NCBI GenBank assembly: GCA_010093485.1
Contig: MU001503.1
Span: 1,633,132 to 1,697,131 of the forward strand
DNA from: Karstenula rhodostoma CBS 690.94
Lineage: Eukaryota > Ascomycota > Dothideomycetes > Pleosporales > Didymosphaeriaceae
Reading direction: 5' to 3'
Length of the DNA: 64,000 nucleotides
The position numbers and the translations under genes were made by a program. Positions 1 to 14,167 of the stretch are shown here, piece after piece; within the stretch, counting starts at the first letter, position 1, and each line of letters begins with the position of its first letter. Under the pieces are notes generated by a model that saw only the letters and a list, made by a program, of their open reading frames with translations, did no database searches and was not told the origin of the DNA.

Positions 1-599
1 ACTAAATAAACTATCTAGATTAAACTACTATATTAACTAGTTTATTTTTAGGTAATTCTTTATTAATTATTTACTTTAATAGGTATATTATCTTTAGAAT
101 TACTATCTAAAAATACTTTATTAAGGATAACTTTCTTCTAAGTATTTAGATACTTAGGGGATCTAGCTACCTAAGGATTAGTATTATAAAAGTTACCTAT
201 TAGCTTTAGAATATTTCTAAAATTAAATATTAAATATTATATATTATTTAGATTATAGCCTTACTATACTATTTAGTACTAGAGTTTTTCCTAGCTTAGT
301 TAATTATTATAAATAAGTAATACTTTCTATTTAAGAATATTATTAACTTTAATTAATAGTTCCTATAATTAGTATTATCTAGAAAATAGGTTATTAGGTA
401 CTTTCTAAAGATAGTTTATATAAAATACTAAATAAACTTTTATATATAATAGTAATTTAAATTTATAGAATAATCCTTTTATTTCTATAATATAATATAG
501 ACTATATATTTATTTATTAAGCTTAATAAAGGGATATAATATTAAAAAGTCTTTTAAAATAATATAGATAAAGTTACTAATAATAAAGTTAAATAGTTA

Positions 600-3523
600 G
601 TAGTATTTATTAACTTATTTTATTATTAAGTTTTATACTATAACGAGATTCTAATAGGCCTAGTTATAAACCTAAATAATAGTTTTAAAATAAATAGTAA
701 TAAACTTATAGACTTACTTAGAGCTAATATTATTAGAAGAGTTTTTAAATAATCTAACTTTATTTCTTTAGTCCTAAAAGACTTTAATTTTATAGCTAAA
801 TTTAATTTTATATAAAGAGAAACTAGTAGATTTATTAAGTAAAGAGGCTTATATCTAGTTTATTAAAAGGAGTAAATCTAACTAGTTATTCTAAAATTTA
901 TTAATAAATAAATAGAGATACTAGTTAATATATTTATTATATATCTTAGTTTAGCTATCTATTTAGATATAATCTATAAATATAAATTTTTACTATATAT
1001 CTATAAAGTAATAAAATTTACTAGTAAAATTAAAAGTAAACTATAGCCCTTAATTTAATATAATAGATTTAGAGATACTAAAAATCCTCTAGATATACTA
1101 GTAATAAAAGGAAATAGCCTATTCTATAGTAATTATCTTATAGTATAGTAGTAAAAAGGTATATTTACTTAAATAGTATATATAAACTATAATATTATTA
1201 AAGCCTTTTTAATTTAGTAAAAAATTTTTAAAGTTTATAGAGATATCTTACTATATAGCCTTTAGAATAAATAGTAACTAAAGTAGGCCTAACTTTTTAT
1301 TATAAAGGGGTTTAGTCTAATAGTAGATTTTATAATTATATATAAACTATTTAATATCTATATATATATAGCTCTAATAATATAATTTCTAAATAAGTTT
1401 ATAGATTTTTTTAGTACTAGGGTATATAGTTATCTAGTAGGAGTAAACTATATTAATAAAGATTATTTAAAACTAACTAGTTTTAGAAATAACTAGATAG
1501 TCTTAGTATAAAAAAAGTCTAGAAAGTATTCTATTATATTTACTATTTAGTTTAAAAATAGTCTTTTAAAGTAGTTCTAAAATTAGATTAGTATAATTTA
1601 CTTTAAATAGGTAGTTTACTAATATAATAAGAGAGTTTTATAATTTAGCTTCTTTATTTTACTAGTTTAACTTAGTAGTAGTAACTAATATTACTATTTT
1701 ATAGTCTTTATTATTAGTATTATTATTAGCGATATCCTATTATTAGGGGAAAAAGTATATTATATAGACTAATTTAACTTTTACTTTCTATATAACTAAT
1801 TCTTTCTATTTCTATAATAGTATATTAGCTATAATATTTATAAATTTAGAGTAAAATATAATTATATAGTTATACTAAAATAATATTTCTAACTAATAAA
1901 TCTAGTAAGATATAAGTTCTTACTTTATAGAGAAGTATTTAAGTATATAATAGTCTATAATAATAGTAAATAGCTCTTCTAACTATAGACTAATAAGCTA
2001 GATATATTATATATATAACTTATCTATAATAGTAAGTATTTTCTTATTATAAATATTATAATTTATCTCTACTAGTTTTATTTTATATAAGTAAAAACTA
2101 AAAAGTTTTTAAATTCTATTATTTTATATCTATAAGATAGCTTTTATAATAATATTATTACTAGTATTAGTTTCTATCTATATCTTATAGTAGGGGGAGT
2201 ACTATATAATAAAATTATTTAAGTAGAAAAAATCCTTTATAGCTTAAAAAGTAGTATATTCCTTATTTTTAAACTTATACTAAATACCTTTTTTAGTTAG
2301 TTTAATAAGGGGTTAAATAATATATCTATAGTTTTTAAAATAAATTTAATAGTAGTTATAGAATTCTAAAAAGAATTAGAGGATATAAAGGCTAGTAGGC
2401 TTTTTCTAATTCTATACTATAGTTTCCTTCTTAGAATCTTTATAAATCCTATTAGTAGTAATAATAAAGCTTAGAAATTTAACTTTTTAAATAGTAAATT
2501 CGCTTTTTTTAATATTATAATAGAGGTAGTACTCTTTTAGCTATTTAATAATTTTAGATATATAAGCCTTATACTCTAGGGGGTCCTTAGAGTAAATAAG
2601 GATATTATTAATATAAACTATATAAATTAAGTTAATTATATTAGCTAGAATTATATTAATAAAATATTAGAATAATACTAGTTTATTAATTATACTAAAA
2701 GGAAGAATATTATACTTAAAGTTATTATATTAAGTTTAAAATATAAAGAGGTTAGAAATATATTTAATAAATTATATATAGTAAAAGGCTTATTATAGGT
2801 CTAGTTTAATAAATATATATATTCTAGATAGATATATAAGAGTTTTTTCTAGTAGTAGTATAAAAGTAATATTCTTTTTAGTAATACTATTAAGCCTTCT
2901 ATAATTAATATAAAGATACTATTCCCTTTTAGACTTTTTTATATATAAGATAGGAGAGGTAAAGCTAGTATTACTAGGGGAGATAAACCTTTTTTTTAAT
3001 ATATTTTAAATATATAGATATAGTAATTCTAGTTTATTAAGAAATATAGAATATAATAGAGAGGTCTTTAAAATATTAATATTTTTAGTAAAAATAATAT
3101 TATAGTTAATACTTTTTTATTATAGAAGTAAGGTATTTATTTTTTATTTACTAAAGTAAGAAATATCTATCCCTATCTATTTATAATAGGAAAGTTTAGC
3201 TTTAAGTTCTACTAGTAGCTATTTTTAAGATTTTTTTAAAGAGTTAGCTATAGTTTTCTTTTTATAATACTTAGTTTCTATAAGTTTAAATAACTTATAT
3301 TAACTAATAGAGCTAATCTCTATATTTTATATACTAACTATAAATACTATAGTAAAAATAATTAAAATATTAATACTAACCTTAAAGAACTATTCTCTTA
3401 TTAGTATTTAATATTTAGGGGGTTCCTCTAGAAATAGTAGTTCTAAATTAGATAGTATTTTATTTATCTTATATAAATTTTCTTTATATTAAAGCTATTT
3501 TATAGAATAGAAAATAGTAATAA
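600..3523 (-). mobile_element. Ty3/Gypsy LTR-retrotransposon relic (pol region, dead)
   Basis: On the minus strand the stretch around 2560-2660 reads as a RIP-damaged Gypsy reverse transcriptase. The catalytic YLDD box appears as Y-I-N-N (2604-2615), directly followed by ILIYSK, the usual Gypsy continuation; the preceding residues read FINxILxxxINxxxIVY. Aspartate codons have become AAT by G-to-A change. Sequence on both sides keeps coding-like character with stops at former CAG/CAA/TGG codons. RNase H and integrase would lie to the left, gag and protease to the right. The right side is cut at 3523 by the Copia insertion. I could not define its LTRs, so the outer limits are estimates. Confidence 0.55.
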
Positions 3524-3528
3524 CTTAG
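3524..3528. repeat. Target-site duplication (left) of the Copia element
   Basis: CTTAG lies directly before the 5' LTR and is repeated exactly at 10756-10760 directly after the 3' LTR. A 5-bp duplication is the normal integrase footprint for this class and fixes both ends of the element. Confidence 0.9.
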
Positions 3529-3734
3529 TATTAAGAATATAAATAATACTTAGTAATATTAGAATTTATAGAGCTCCGATTAGCCGCGATAAGGGGTACC
3601 TTAACCTAAGTACTAAACTAATTTAGGATAAGTATAGTATATAACTAGCCTTTCTAGTAATCTTTTCTTATATAGTAATCTAATTAATTCGCTCCCTAAA
3701 TAAAGGGATATTTAAACTCCTTTTCTCTACTATA
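3529..3734 (+). repeat. 5' LTR of the Copia element
   Basis: 206 bp, ungapped match to 10550-10755 with 15 differences, all transitions. It starts right after the CTTAG duplication. Several CpG sites here (around 3577-3589) are TpA in the partner LTR. Confidence 0.9.
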
Positions 3735-6700
3735 ATTATAAGCCTAGTACTTAGAATATAGAATAATTCTCTTTATATATTTTACTACTTAAATATACCC
3801 TCTTAGGTTCTTCTATTATACTAAAAGCCTTCTTTATTTAATAAAACTATAAGTAATTTAACTATTCTAATTACTTAGACCTAGCTTATTAATTAAATAA
3901 ACTAGCCTTATTAGTTTATAAGCTTATATTTCTAAGTAAACTTTAAAGGTATCTAGTCTAAAATTAATCTAGATAGTCTAATAGTCCCCTTAATTAAAAA
4001 TAATTACTCTATTTAACTAGTTATTCTAGAGAAACTATACTAACTAGTTACTTTAAATAACCTTAAAAATTATAAGTAGGAGTTTAAATTATATAAAAAA
4101 AATAAGAAAAGTTATATTTTAAGGATTATAGAATATTATACTATAGTCTCTAACTAGTAAATATACTATTCTAAGCTATAAAATCTCTAAAACTAGGTTT
4201 ATACTACTATCTCCTAAAATCTCCTTACTCTAGTAATAATTAATATAGTTAAAGATAATAAATCTACCTTATAATATCTACTTTATATACTAAAGAATAA
4301 TCTAGTACCTACTAAAGGAGTAATTAAGAACCTTATTTAAGTATAGTATTATACTTATTTTAATAAAGTAAAGAGTAGATAATAAAACCTAGAGACCTAG
4401 TTTAAAGAATAATAGCTCCTCTACTATAAAGTAATTATATACTTAGTTAAAAAAATTAAAAAAGTACTTATAATCTATAATTTCCTTAAAGCTTTAGGTA
4501 AGAAGATTACCCCTAAGTAGTCCTACTTAATTAAGTAATAAATCCTACTTAATAAAATACTTAAAAGGCCTATAATAATACTTTCTAAGATTAGAAAGAT
4601 ATTTTTAGTACTAATCTAGAAATAATTACTCTACCCTAATTATAAAAGAACTAGTATCTACGCGATATTTAGTAATTAGATTACTAAGTCTAGTAAGGAA
4701 TTATCTAATAATATATAGAATAATAATTATTTTAACTACCCCTATAAGAATACCTAGTATAAATAGTAACTAATTAAATACTAATACTTATAGATAGTTA
4801 TTACTAGTACTCTAATTAATAGATCCTAAGTATTTAACCTTTTTAATAAAGAGTAAAATAAGATCTTAAGCTATTTAAAGCTCCTATAATAGTTAAAACT
4901 ATAAACTAAGATTAATAGTATTAATTAGAAAATAAGTAATAAAAAGTAGCTTACTATTAACTACCTTAGTAGTATTATAATAGCTTTTATTAATCTAATT
5001 AACTTTTTAAGTAAAGTTTCTAAGAATAGAATCTATAATATAATATATAATCCTTACCTACTTTCTAAGAGTATAATTCTAGATAATATAGCTATTATTT
5101 ACTTTATTAATAATTAAAACCTTCTAGTTACTACTTCTTTTAAGAAAGTAACTATAGAAAACTAAGTTAAAATAGAAACTTAAGCTCTATCTATTTTAGA
5201 AATAGAAAATTACCTAATTAAGAATATTCTTTATAATAAGAATAGGAAATAATTAGAGAATCTACTACTTAAAGATATAAAGGTAGTTAAGAACTTTTAT
5301 ATAAATATTATCTTAGAAGCTTAACTTAAAAAAGTTAGTATTTAGTATCTTAGCTTAGATAATACCCTAAGGATTAGAATAATTAAATAAAGTATTATAA
5401 TAGTAGATCTATAGTATAAGTATAATCTTACTTTTTTTAAATATAAGCCTATATACTTTTATCCTACTATTATAAATATAATTTAACTATCTAAGTTATT
5501 AAAAGAAAATATCTCCTACTTAGATAGTAAAGAACTATAGTATAAGTAATTAGAATACTTTAGAAAAAAGGCTTTATAAACTCTAATTTCTAGTATATAT
5601 AGTATATCTATTAAAGAAATATAATAATAAGAATATAAGTATTATATAGTTATATATATAAATAAAGTAATTTTATAATAACTATATAAGTATTTATTAT
5701 ATTTATTCTACTATATTATATAGAACCTATTTAATATAAAATAAGAGTAAATACTTAAATCCTAAATTCTTATAATAAAGAAAGAATTTAGCGGGAAGTT
5801 CTATAATTTTAATCTATAAGGGAAGATACTTTTAGAAATTCTATAATTAATAAAATACCTATTAACCTTTATAAAGAATAAGTACTAGCTCTAAATTATA
5901 TAAATTTAGTAGGATAATAATATAATAATACTTCTATAGTAAGGGATATTATAATATAAGGAATAGGTAATTAAAAAAAGAATTATAATTAACCCTTTAC
6001 TATCTTATATATATAAAACTAGTAGTTTAGTAGAATAAGCTAGAAAAGAGCTAATTAAATAAATAGTAAAAATAAGGTCTAGTATAAATCTACTAATAAA
6101 GCTATAGCTAGAGATTATAGATATAATAGTCTAGCTATATAATATAAGCCTAAGCGCGGTATATAGCTTTTAATTACTAAAAAAAGTATTAAATAGCTAG
6201 TTCTAATAATACTTTTAGTACTATAAGCCTATAATTATATAATATATAATAGTAAATCTCTATCTAGACTAGAATAGGATTTATATTTATAGATACTAAG
6301 TATATCCTCTAATAAAGGATCACGAAACTAGATATAATAGAAAGGGATTTAAAATAAATTTAAGAGTTTATATTAGATATTTAATAGACTATTAAATTTC
6401 TAATATCTATAAAATATAGGTTCCTATACTTAATTAAGTAATTATAACTAGGAATATTATATTTAATAAAATAACCTTCTACTAGGGAGTATATAAAGTT
6501 AAACTCCTAAAAATAAAAGCTTTAAGAATTATAAAAAATATTTATAAGGATAAAATTAATAATTTAGAAGATATATTTAATATAATTAATTTTACTTCTA
6601 GCTTAAATAAGCACGTAAGTACTATAAGAATTAAGGATACTAAGTAACTATTTAGGGGTAAAGAATTAAAGTAGATAAATTCTAAGAATAGCTAGCTAAG

Positions 6701-7949
6701 AAATTAAAAAATAATAATACTAACTATTATATAAGTTATAGGTATAGCTAGCTAGTAGCTAGGAATTTATATAGGCTAAAATTTAAGTATAGGACTTATA
6801 ATCCTAAATATAATACTATAGCTAAATATTATAGAGACTAATTAATATAATTATAAAAATACTAGGAGCTACTAGAATTAGAATTTAACTAGAAGAGTTA
6901 GTAAACTAGAGCCTTAGGATAATACTTCTCTAAAGTAGAAGCTTTAAAATCCTACTACTATTTCTTAACTTAGTATAATTAACTCTATACTACTAAATAA
7001 AATAGAAAATCTACTAGTAAATTAAAGGTAATAATATATCTTCCCTATAGTAAGTAGGATAAGTAGATAACTTTAAAAAGAGGTACCTAAAATTAACTAA
7101 CTAATAAGTAGGTATTTATTAATTTAAAGGTTAAGATAATAAAATATAAATTATAATAATTAACTAAGAAATAAATTAAATTTTAGTATATATATACTAA
7201 TAGTAAATCTATTTTTAAACAATAGTTTCTAGATTAACTTTATATATATATTTATACTAAGAGTAGATAAAACCTAGAATAAATATAAAGGCTATAAAAT
7301 ACTAAATATAGTAGTTATAATAGCTATATTTAAAAAACTAAAACTAGTAATATTACTAGTTTATTTATATAGAGATAAGCTACTACTAGAACTAATATTC
7401 TAGAAATATCTACTTTCCTATCCTCTAGAAAAGCTATTTAAGTAGATTATAATTAAAGAGATTACTACCCTATAATAGAAAGGAACTTAAATAAAGCTAT
7501 TCTAATTATAAGTAATAGGATATCTATTTCTATTAAAATAGGTATTTATATATAAGTTTAATTAGAATAGTTAATTTAAGAATTATAAAGCTTATATTAT
7601 AGTTAGAGGAAACTTTTAACTAAAAAATACTTTATATTTAACCTATACTACTATACTTATAATAAGGTTATTTTAAATAATAATAATAATTATTATAGAG
7701 TTTAACTTTAAAATTAAATAATATAATATTATAGGAGTATTCCTAAATACTATAATTATAGTAAATAATCCTATAACCTATAAACTTCTAGATAGGTTTA
7801 AAATACTAGAAATATATATAAGATTAAATTAAGCTCTCTATAGTTTAAGAGACTTACTACTTCTTTAGTATAAAGAGTTTTCCCGCTCGCTTAGAGCTAA
7901 AGGGCTTAAAGCTTTAAAAAAAGAGCCTTATTTATTCCTTTTTAAAGAT

Positions 7950-8830
7950 TAGAAAATCCTAGTACTATTCTATATAAATAATATACTACTTTTATATTAT
8001 AATAACTATAAAGAGTAAGCTTAAATATTATAAAATAAGGTTATAAATAAATATAAAATTAAAGATAAAAAACTAGTTAAGTAGTTTCTTAGAGTATAAG
8101 TAATTAGAAATTAAAATAATTAGATAATTACGCTTATACACAATATATATATTAATAAAATTATAAAAAGATTTAAACTTTATAAAGCTAATAGCTTCCT
8201 ACCTACTCCTCTCTTAATTAATAAGCTTAAAAAGAGTAAAGGTAAAGTATTACTATAGTAGATTAAAAGTTATTAAAAAAAGGTTAAATTAGTATTATAT
8301 ATAGTAATTATACTATAACTAGATATTATATTTACTATATTAAAGCTATCCTTCTTCCTTACTAACTTAAGTATAAAGTATAAAATAGTAGTTAATTAAG
8401 TAATTCTATACCTCTATAGGATATACTAGAAAGTAATTTAATTTAATAAATATAATAGTCTAGACCTATATATCTATAGAAATATATCTTTTATAAATAA
8501 TTTACTAATAAAATAATTATTTTATAGATATATTACTCTACTATTTAGTAGTACTATTCTATAAAAGATAGTTTACTAAAATATAATTATAATTTTAACT
8601 ATAAAAGTAGAGCTTCTTATTCTAGAGTATATTAGTAAAAAAGTAATAATTTTAAAATATTTCTTTATTAAACTTATACTAGACTTAGGATTACTCTAGT
8701 AAATCTACTATAATAACTAATAGATAATTAGATTAGTAATTAGAAAAAATAAAAGAATTACTATATACCTTTACTATATTAATATCTAGAATATATAGCT
8801 ATAATAAGAGTATATAAAAGAATTATATAA
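7950..8830 (+). pseudogene. Copia reverse transcriptase / RNase H fragment (decayed)
   Basis: The catalytic motif of Copia reverse transcriptase (YVDD) is visible as Tyr-Ile-Asn-Asn at 7971-7982 followed by Ile-Leu-Leu, with G-to-A changes converting Val to Ile and Asp to Asn. About 800 bases downstream a frame reads YINI*NI*L**EYIKE (from 8775), which fits a Copia RNase H motif after CAG, TGG and CGA codons became stops. It encodes no active product. Confidence 0.7.
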
Positions 8831-8869
8831 GGTTTTATATTTTAAAATAAGTAAAATACCTATAAATAG

Positions 8870-10539
8870 TTTAATAAAAGTACTATTAAAGTAGTAATTT
8901 ACTAGATTTATATAGCTACTTAACTTTTAAAATATAAATTTTATAATTATAGATATAAAAAAAATAAAGTAAATAAAGATTTATTAGATTTAATTATAAA
9001 AAGTACTTTTTAACTAGAGAATAAAAGAAAAATAAAAAAAAAATAAAAGAAATCTATCCTACTTAAATATATTAAGTATTTAATTAAAGAGCTTATAAAG
9101 TTAAATATACTACTATACTTCTAATATATTAAAGTACCTAAAATACTTATATCTAAAGCTACTCTAACTATAAATAAGAGATTTCTTAGCTTTAAAAAAC
9201 CTATTATAACTATATAGATACTCCTTAAGGTATTTAAAGTTAGACTACTACTAATCTATACTATAATAACTAATATTTAGGCCTACCTTATAAAACTACT
9301 ATAAAATATAATACTTATAAGGAATAAGTATATTATACTTAGAAATATATATAGCCTTTTATAAGCCTATTTCTTAGCTATCTATAAGGTAGACCTACTA
9401 GAAAGTAAATAGAGTAGGGATAGAAGTAGTAAAAATAGGGATAAAAATAGAAAAAGTAGAAATAAAAGTAGGGATAGAAGTAGGTAGAAATAGAATAAGA
9501 ATAGATAGAGTAGAATAAAAGTAAATAAAATAAAAAAAAAGCTAGTTATTAAGTAAAAATTCTATAAAGGTATAAAAAAAATTTCTTAACTCTTATTCTA
9601 ATTCTTTAGTATAGCTTAAATATACTACTATAAATAATTAACCTTATAAGCCTATATATAGTTAGTAAAAATCTAAGTAATAAAAAAAATAAAAAAAACT
9701 TATATTAGAGTTTAAATTATTATAAAATAGAATAAAGTATATTATATATATAGCTAAGAATAGTAAATTATAATAATTAGTAAAACTTAACTAGATAAAT
9801 AGAGAATCTAGCTTATATTAATTTATATAAGTATATATAATAATAAAAGTAATACCCTATTTACTAATTTATAATATTATAGTAAAGACTATTTAACCTA
9901 CTACTTAAGGTACTTATTAAGTAGCTAAAATAGCTTATTAGCTAAATAATTCTAATATACTCTTCTTCTATAATTAGGGGAGTATATAATACTACTAGAA
10001 AAGCTTAACTAAGAGTATAGAAAGTAGACTAAATAGGAGGATAACTAAATTAATAAGTTATTTAAAGAGTTATAGTAAATTTTTTAATAGTAGCTATTTA
10101 TTTAGTTTTAAATTTTTTTTTTTATTTATATACTTTAGTAGTATAAGTTTTAGTAGCGTTATTAGCTATCTAAAAGGTATAAATAAAGTATTAAAAAGTA
10201 AAAGGTAAGAATATACTATAAAATAGGATAATAGGGATAAAAAAGAGAAGTTTAAAAAGTATAAAAAATACCTTTTTATTCTATTTACCTTTACTAATTT
10301 ATACTATATAATAATTATTTACTTTATTTACTATTACTTACTATATTTAGTTATAAAACTACTACTATTTATAAGTACTATACTAAATATTAAGAGATTT
10401 TTACTCTAGCTAATTAGTATTATAATATTAATAATAGTATAATATAAGTAGGAAATTATAGTCTAAGCTATATATTTTTAAGGGAAGCTAATCTAAATAA
10501 TTAAATTCTACTAGTAAATAAATAATAAGTACTATTTAT
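8870..10539 (+). other. Long 3' internal region of the Copia element, unexplained
   Basis: Copia elements normally end soon after RNase H, yet here about 1.6 kb separates the RNase H end from the polypurine tract. It includes a purine-rich stretch (9413-9545) made of repeated GGGATAGAAGTAG-like words and a coding-like patch around 9040-9400. It may be an extra 3' reading frame, a captured sequence or a nested insertion; RIP decay prevents a decision. Confidence 0.4.
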
Positions 10540-10549
10540 CTAGGGGGTA

Positions 10550-10755
10550 TATTAAAAATATAAATAATACTTAGTAATATTAGGGTTTATAGAGCTCTAA
10601 TTAGCTATAATAAGGGGTACCTTAACCCGAGTACTAAACTAATTTAGGACGAGTATAATATATAATTAGCCTTTCTAGTAATCTTTTCTTATATAGTAAT
10701 CTAATTAATTCGCTCCCTAAATAAAGGGATATTTAAACTCCTTTTCTCTACTATA
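10550..10755 (+). repeat. 3' LTR of the Copia element
   Basis: Partner of 3529-3734. It is preceded by the purine tract AGGGGG and followed by CTTAG (10756-10760). Confidence 0.9.
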
Positions 10756-10760
10756 CTTAG
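10756..10760. repeat. Target-site duplication (right) of the Copia element
   Basis: CTTAG, identical to 3524-3528. Confidence 0.9.
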
Positions 10761-13700
10761 TTTTTTAAATAGTTTTTTAGTTTAATCCTTAGCTTTTATA
10801 AGAGTTTCTTAGTAGCTTATTTACTAGAATCTCTAGTAGAATTAGGCTTAGTAGAGATAGTTAATTCTCTTAATAATAATTTATTATTATATAGTAATTT
10901 ATTACTATATCTATATACTAGGGTATTATTCTTAATACTAGACTTAGCTAATTACTAATTTTTATTTCTAAACTCTAGTAGTTTAGCTTTATTACTATTC
11001 TTATTTAAAGATATATAGTATACTATAATAAAGTCCTTATTTAGAATAGACTTTACTAAAGATAGTTAATAATTACTATAATTCTAGGGGATAGCCTATA
11101 CTAGAGAAATAGATAATATTATAAATTTTATAGAAATTTTAAACTCCTTTATAGGGGAGTATTCCCTATAGAGTAATTATACTTATTAAAATTAAATATT
11201 CTCCTTTTTAAAATTAGTATTCTATTAGTTAGTATTAAACTAGTATTCTTTATTAACTAGTAGGAGTAGGTAGTATAATACTATAAATAGAGTAATAACC
11301 TATAATAGTATATTATTTAGCTATATTAAATATTAGTTATAATAATTAATTAGTATCTTAGTATTCTTAAAGAATTTTTATTCTATAATAAGGTTATAGT
11401 CTTCTATTTTATATAGAATAAACTATATAGTTATAGAGTATCTATTAATATTAAATACTACTTAAAAGTAGTAATTAACTAAAGTAGCCTTCTTACTAGT
11501 AAAACTTTTAAGAGGGATTAGATATTTAAACTATATTAACTTAATACTAAGTTAGTACCTTAGTACTTTCTCTAGTTATAAGGTAATAAAATTATATATA
11601 GATATACTAGAATTAATAAGGCTATATATATAAATTTTATATCTATTATTTTAGAATATTATAGAAAATATAAAAGGTATTCCCTTAAATAAATTAAGGA
11701 TTTAAATATCTTTAGGGTTAGTATAATACTTTTTAGGGTAGAATACTAACTTTTATAGGTTAATTAGTTTTATACCTACTACTCCTATTAGGGATACTAG
11801 TCTAGAGTTAACTAGTACTTCTAGTTTTCTAATTTAAAGTCTAACTTAAAGTCTTTATTAAAAATATATTTATTATTAAATTCTAGAAAGAAATAAACCT
11901 TATTTTCTTTTTAAATCTTTATAATAGTAGTAATAGTATACCTATTATAGGGTTTAATAGAGTAATTATAATAAATATAGTTTTTAAAGAGATAGTTATA
12001 ATATACCTAATTCTTATAATACTACTTTCTAAAGTACCTATATTTAGGGTTAGTAAATTAATACTTTAGAGTTAATTTTACTATAGTATCTTTAGGTAGT
12101 CCTATAGTATAATAAGGGGCTAAAGTAATTATTTATAATAAAAACTCCTTATAATAATATAGAATAAAAGAAGTAAATTAATTATAGTTAATTTAATAGT
12201 TATACTTAAAGACTTTATATAGCTTATAAATAATAGTATAAAATTTATTATAATTTATAATAAAATTAATAGTATTCTAGGTAAGTTAGTTAGTAAACTT
12301 TATATAAAGCTTTTTATAAAATATCTCTTTAGAATTATTAGAATAAAACCTAGTCTAGTTTATAAATATATTATACTATATAGTAAATAAGTTTATATTT
12401 CTTTTAAATAAAAGTATTATCTTTTAGAGGTTAGTATAGGTATTAATATTCTAGTTTAATAGTATAAATATAGCTTAGAGATAGTTATATAAACCTATAA
12501 GAAATATAGTTAATTATTACTATTTTTAAATATTAAAAATTTTAAAGATATAGCCTTCTAATTATATATTAATATAATTAGTAATAGCTATAATATATTC
12601 TTTAGAAATATTTTACTAAAAATAATCTATATTAGACTTAATCTTAACCTCTAATAAATAGAACTATAGCTTAAACTAAGCCTTATTACTATTAAATTTA
12701 TTAGGGTCTAGAATTTTAGGGGATAAGTATTTACTCTAGTAAGCTTAGTATTTTATATAGTAAAGATTTAGTACTTTATAGAAAAATTTACTAGGGGTAT
12801 TTACTTTTAGAATATATTAACCTATAATAAAATAGTCTATACTTTACTAACTATCTATTTTTAAAATAACTAGTTTAGTATTATATTTAATAGTAGGTAC
12901 TAGTTTAGTAGGGAAAGTACTAAACTAATAGAATAATTTAAAACTATTATTACTATTTAAGTTACTAATTATTATCTATATTAGTTAATTCTTAGTTTTA
13001 GTAGTTTTTTTTAGTTCTATAATCTTAGTTTATAAATAACTATTTCCCTTTTAAGTCTATATCTAAAAGTCTATTATAATATTAATTTTATTATTTAAAT
13101 TAGTATTTTACTAGACTAGCTTTTATTACTAGTTCTATATTTTATATATATAATAAAATAAGATTATAAGTTATAGCTTTATAATAAATAAGGCTATATT
13201 AGTTTTAATATAGTTTATATATATATTAGAAGTAATAGTAAACTCTAAACTTTAGTAGTTTAAAGTCTCTAAATTCTTTCTATTTAAAATAATTAGGTTT
13301 AGAATAATTATATTAATATTAGTAAAGACTATATATAGTTTAGATACTTTTTCTAACTTTTATAGCCTAGCTACTTATAGACTAGTCTTAAAGTTATTTT
13401 CTTTCTCCTTATAGTTTCTAGTTTTAGAATTCTAATAAAGGCCTAATTCCTTTTTAATTTTATTAATATTAGCTAGGTATTCTTTAGTACCTTTAGGTAG
13501 CTAAATACCTAGTTCTAATAGAAAAAGTTTAATTTAGAAAGGTAGATTTTTTAGCTTATAAAGAGGTTATATACTAAAAGTTTTAATTATTAATATCTAT
13601 TTTTATATTAGAATAGATAAATAATTTTAAAATAGTATATATAATATTTTATTTATAGTTATACTATAATAGGGGTTATTTACTTTTAAAATATTATTAA

Positions 13701-14160
13701 AGTCTTTTTTACTAAAATTAAAAGCTATTATTACTTTAATAGTATAGCTTATAAAGTAAGTTCTAATATAACTCTAAAAGAAAAATATTAAATTCTTATT
13801 AATAAATTATTTAAATATTAAAGATTTTATTTTTATATACTTAGTTATAGGTAGTAGTATAATAGGTATAGAGCTATTTAGAGGTAAAGTAAATAGAAAA
13901 AAAAGACTATTTAAAATAAAAATATTATATAAATTAATATTTACTATAAGGGTAAAAAGTAGGTTTAGGTAAATAAAGTATAAGTAATAAATAAGTAGTT
14001 AGTTATATTTTAAGTCTATTTACTAAGAGTATATATATTATTTTTAATATACTTATAATAAATATATATTTCTATCTAAAAGGGATTTAACTTTTATAGT
14101 AATTAATTCTACTAAAGGTACCTAATATTAATAAGTTTTTTAAGGAAGTTTAAAAAATTT
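10761..14160. other. RIP-decayed repeat DNA, type undetermined
   Basis: AT-rich remnant continuing the sequence that the Copia element interrupted. Patches look like decayed coding sequence on the minus strand (for example around 11860-11960), compatible with the gag side of the Gypsy relic. No catalytic motif is clear enough to name it. Confidence 0.35.
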
Positions 14161-14167
14161 AAAAGGA

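Larger units (their letters stand above)
3529..10755 (+). mobile_element. Ty1/Copia LTR retrotransposon, full length, RIP-inactivated
   Basis: A 7,227-bp element bounded by two 206-bp direct repeats and a perfect CTTAG target duplication. A polypurine tract (CTAGGGGGTA, about 10540-10549) sits immediately before the 3' LTR and sets plus-strand orientation. Both LTRs begin TATTA and end in TA, consistent with original TG...CA ends after RIP. The internal region reads, in damaged form, as Copia polyprotein: reverse transcriptase F-Y-I-N-N-I-L (former YVDD) at 7968-7988 and an RNase H end resembling the Copia HIDI...REY block at 8775-8815. All frames are stop-riddled, so it cannot move by itself. 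It lies inside older repeat DNA, making a nested insertion. Confidence 0.88.

Noticed and set aside
9413..9545. Purine-rich tract considered as a second polypurine tract
   Set aside because: It is not followed by an LTR; the true tract is directly before 10550.
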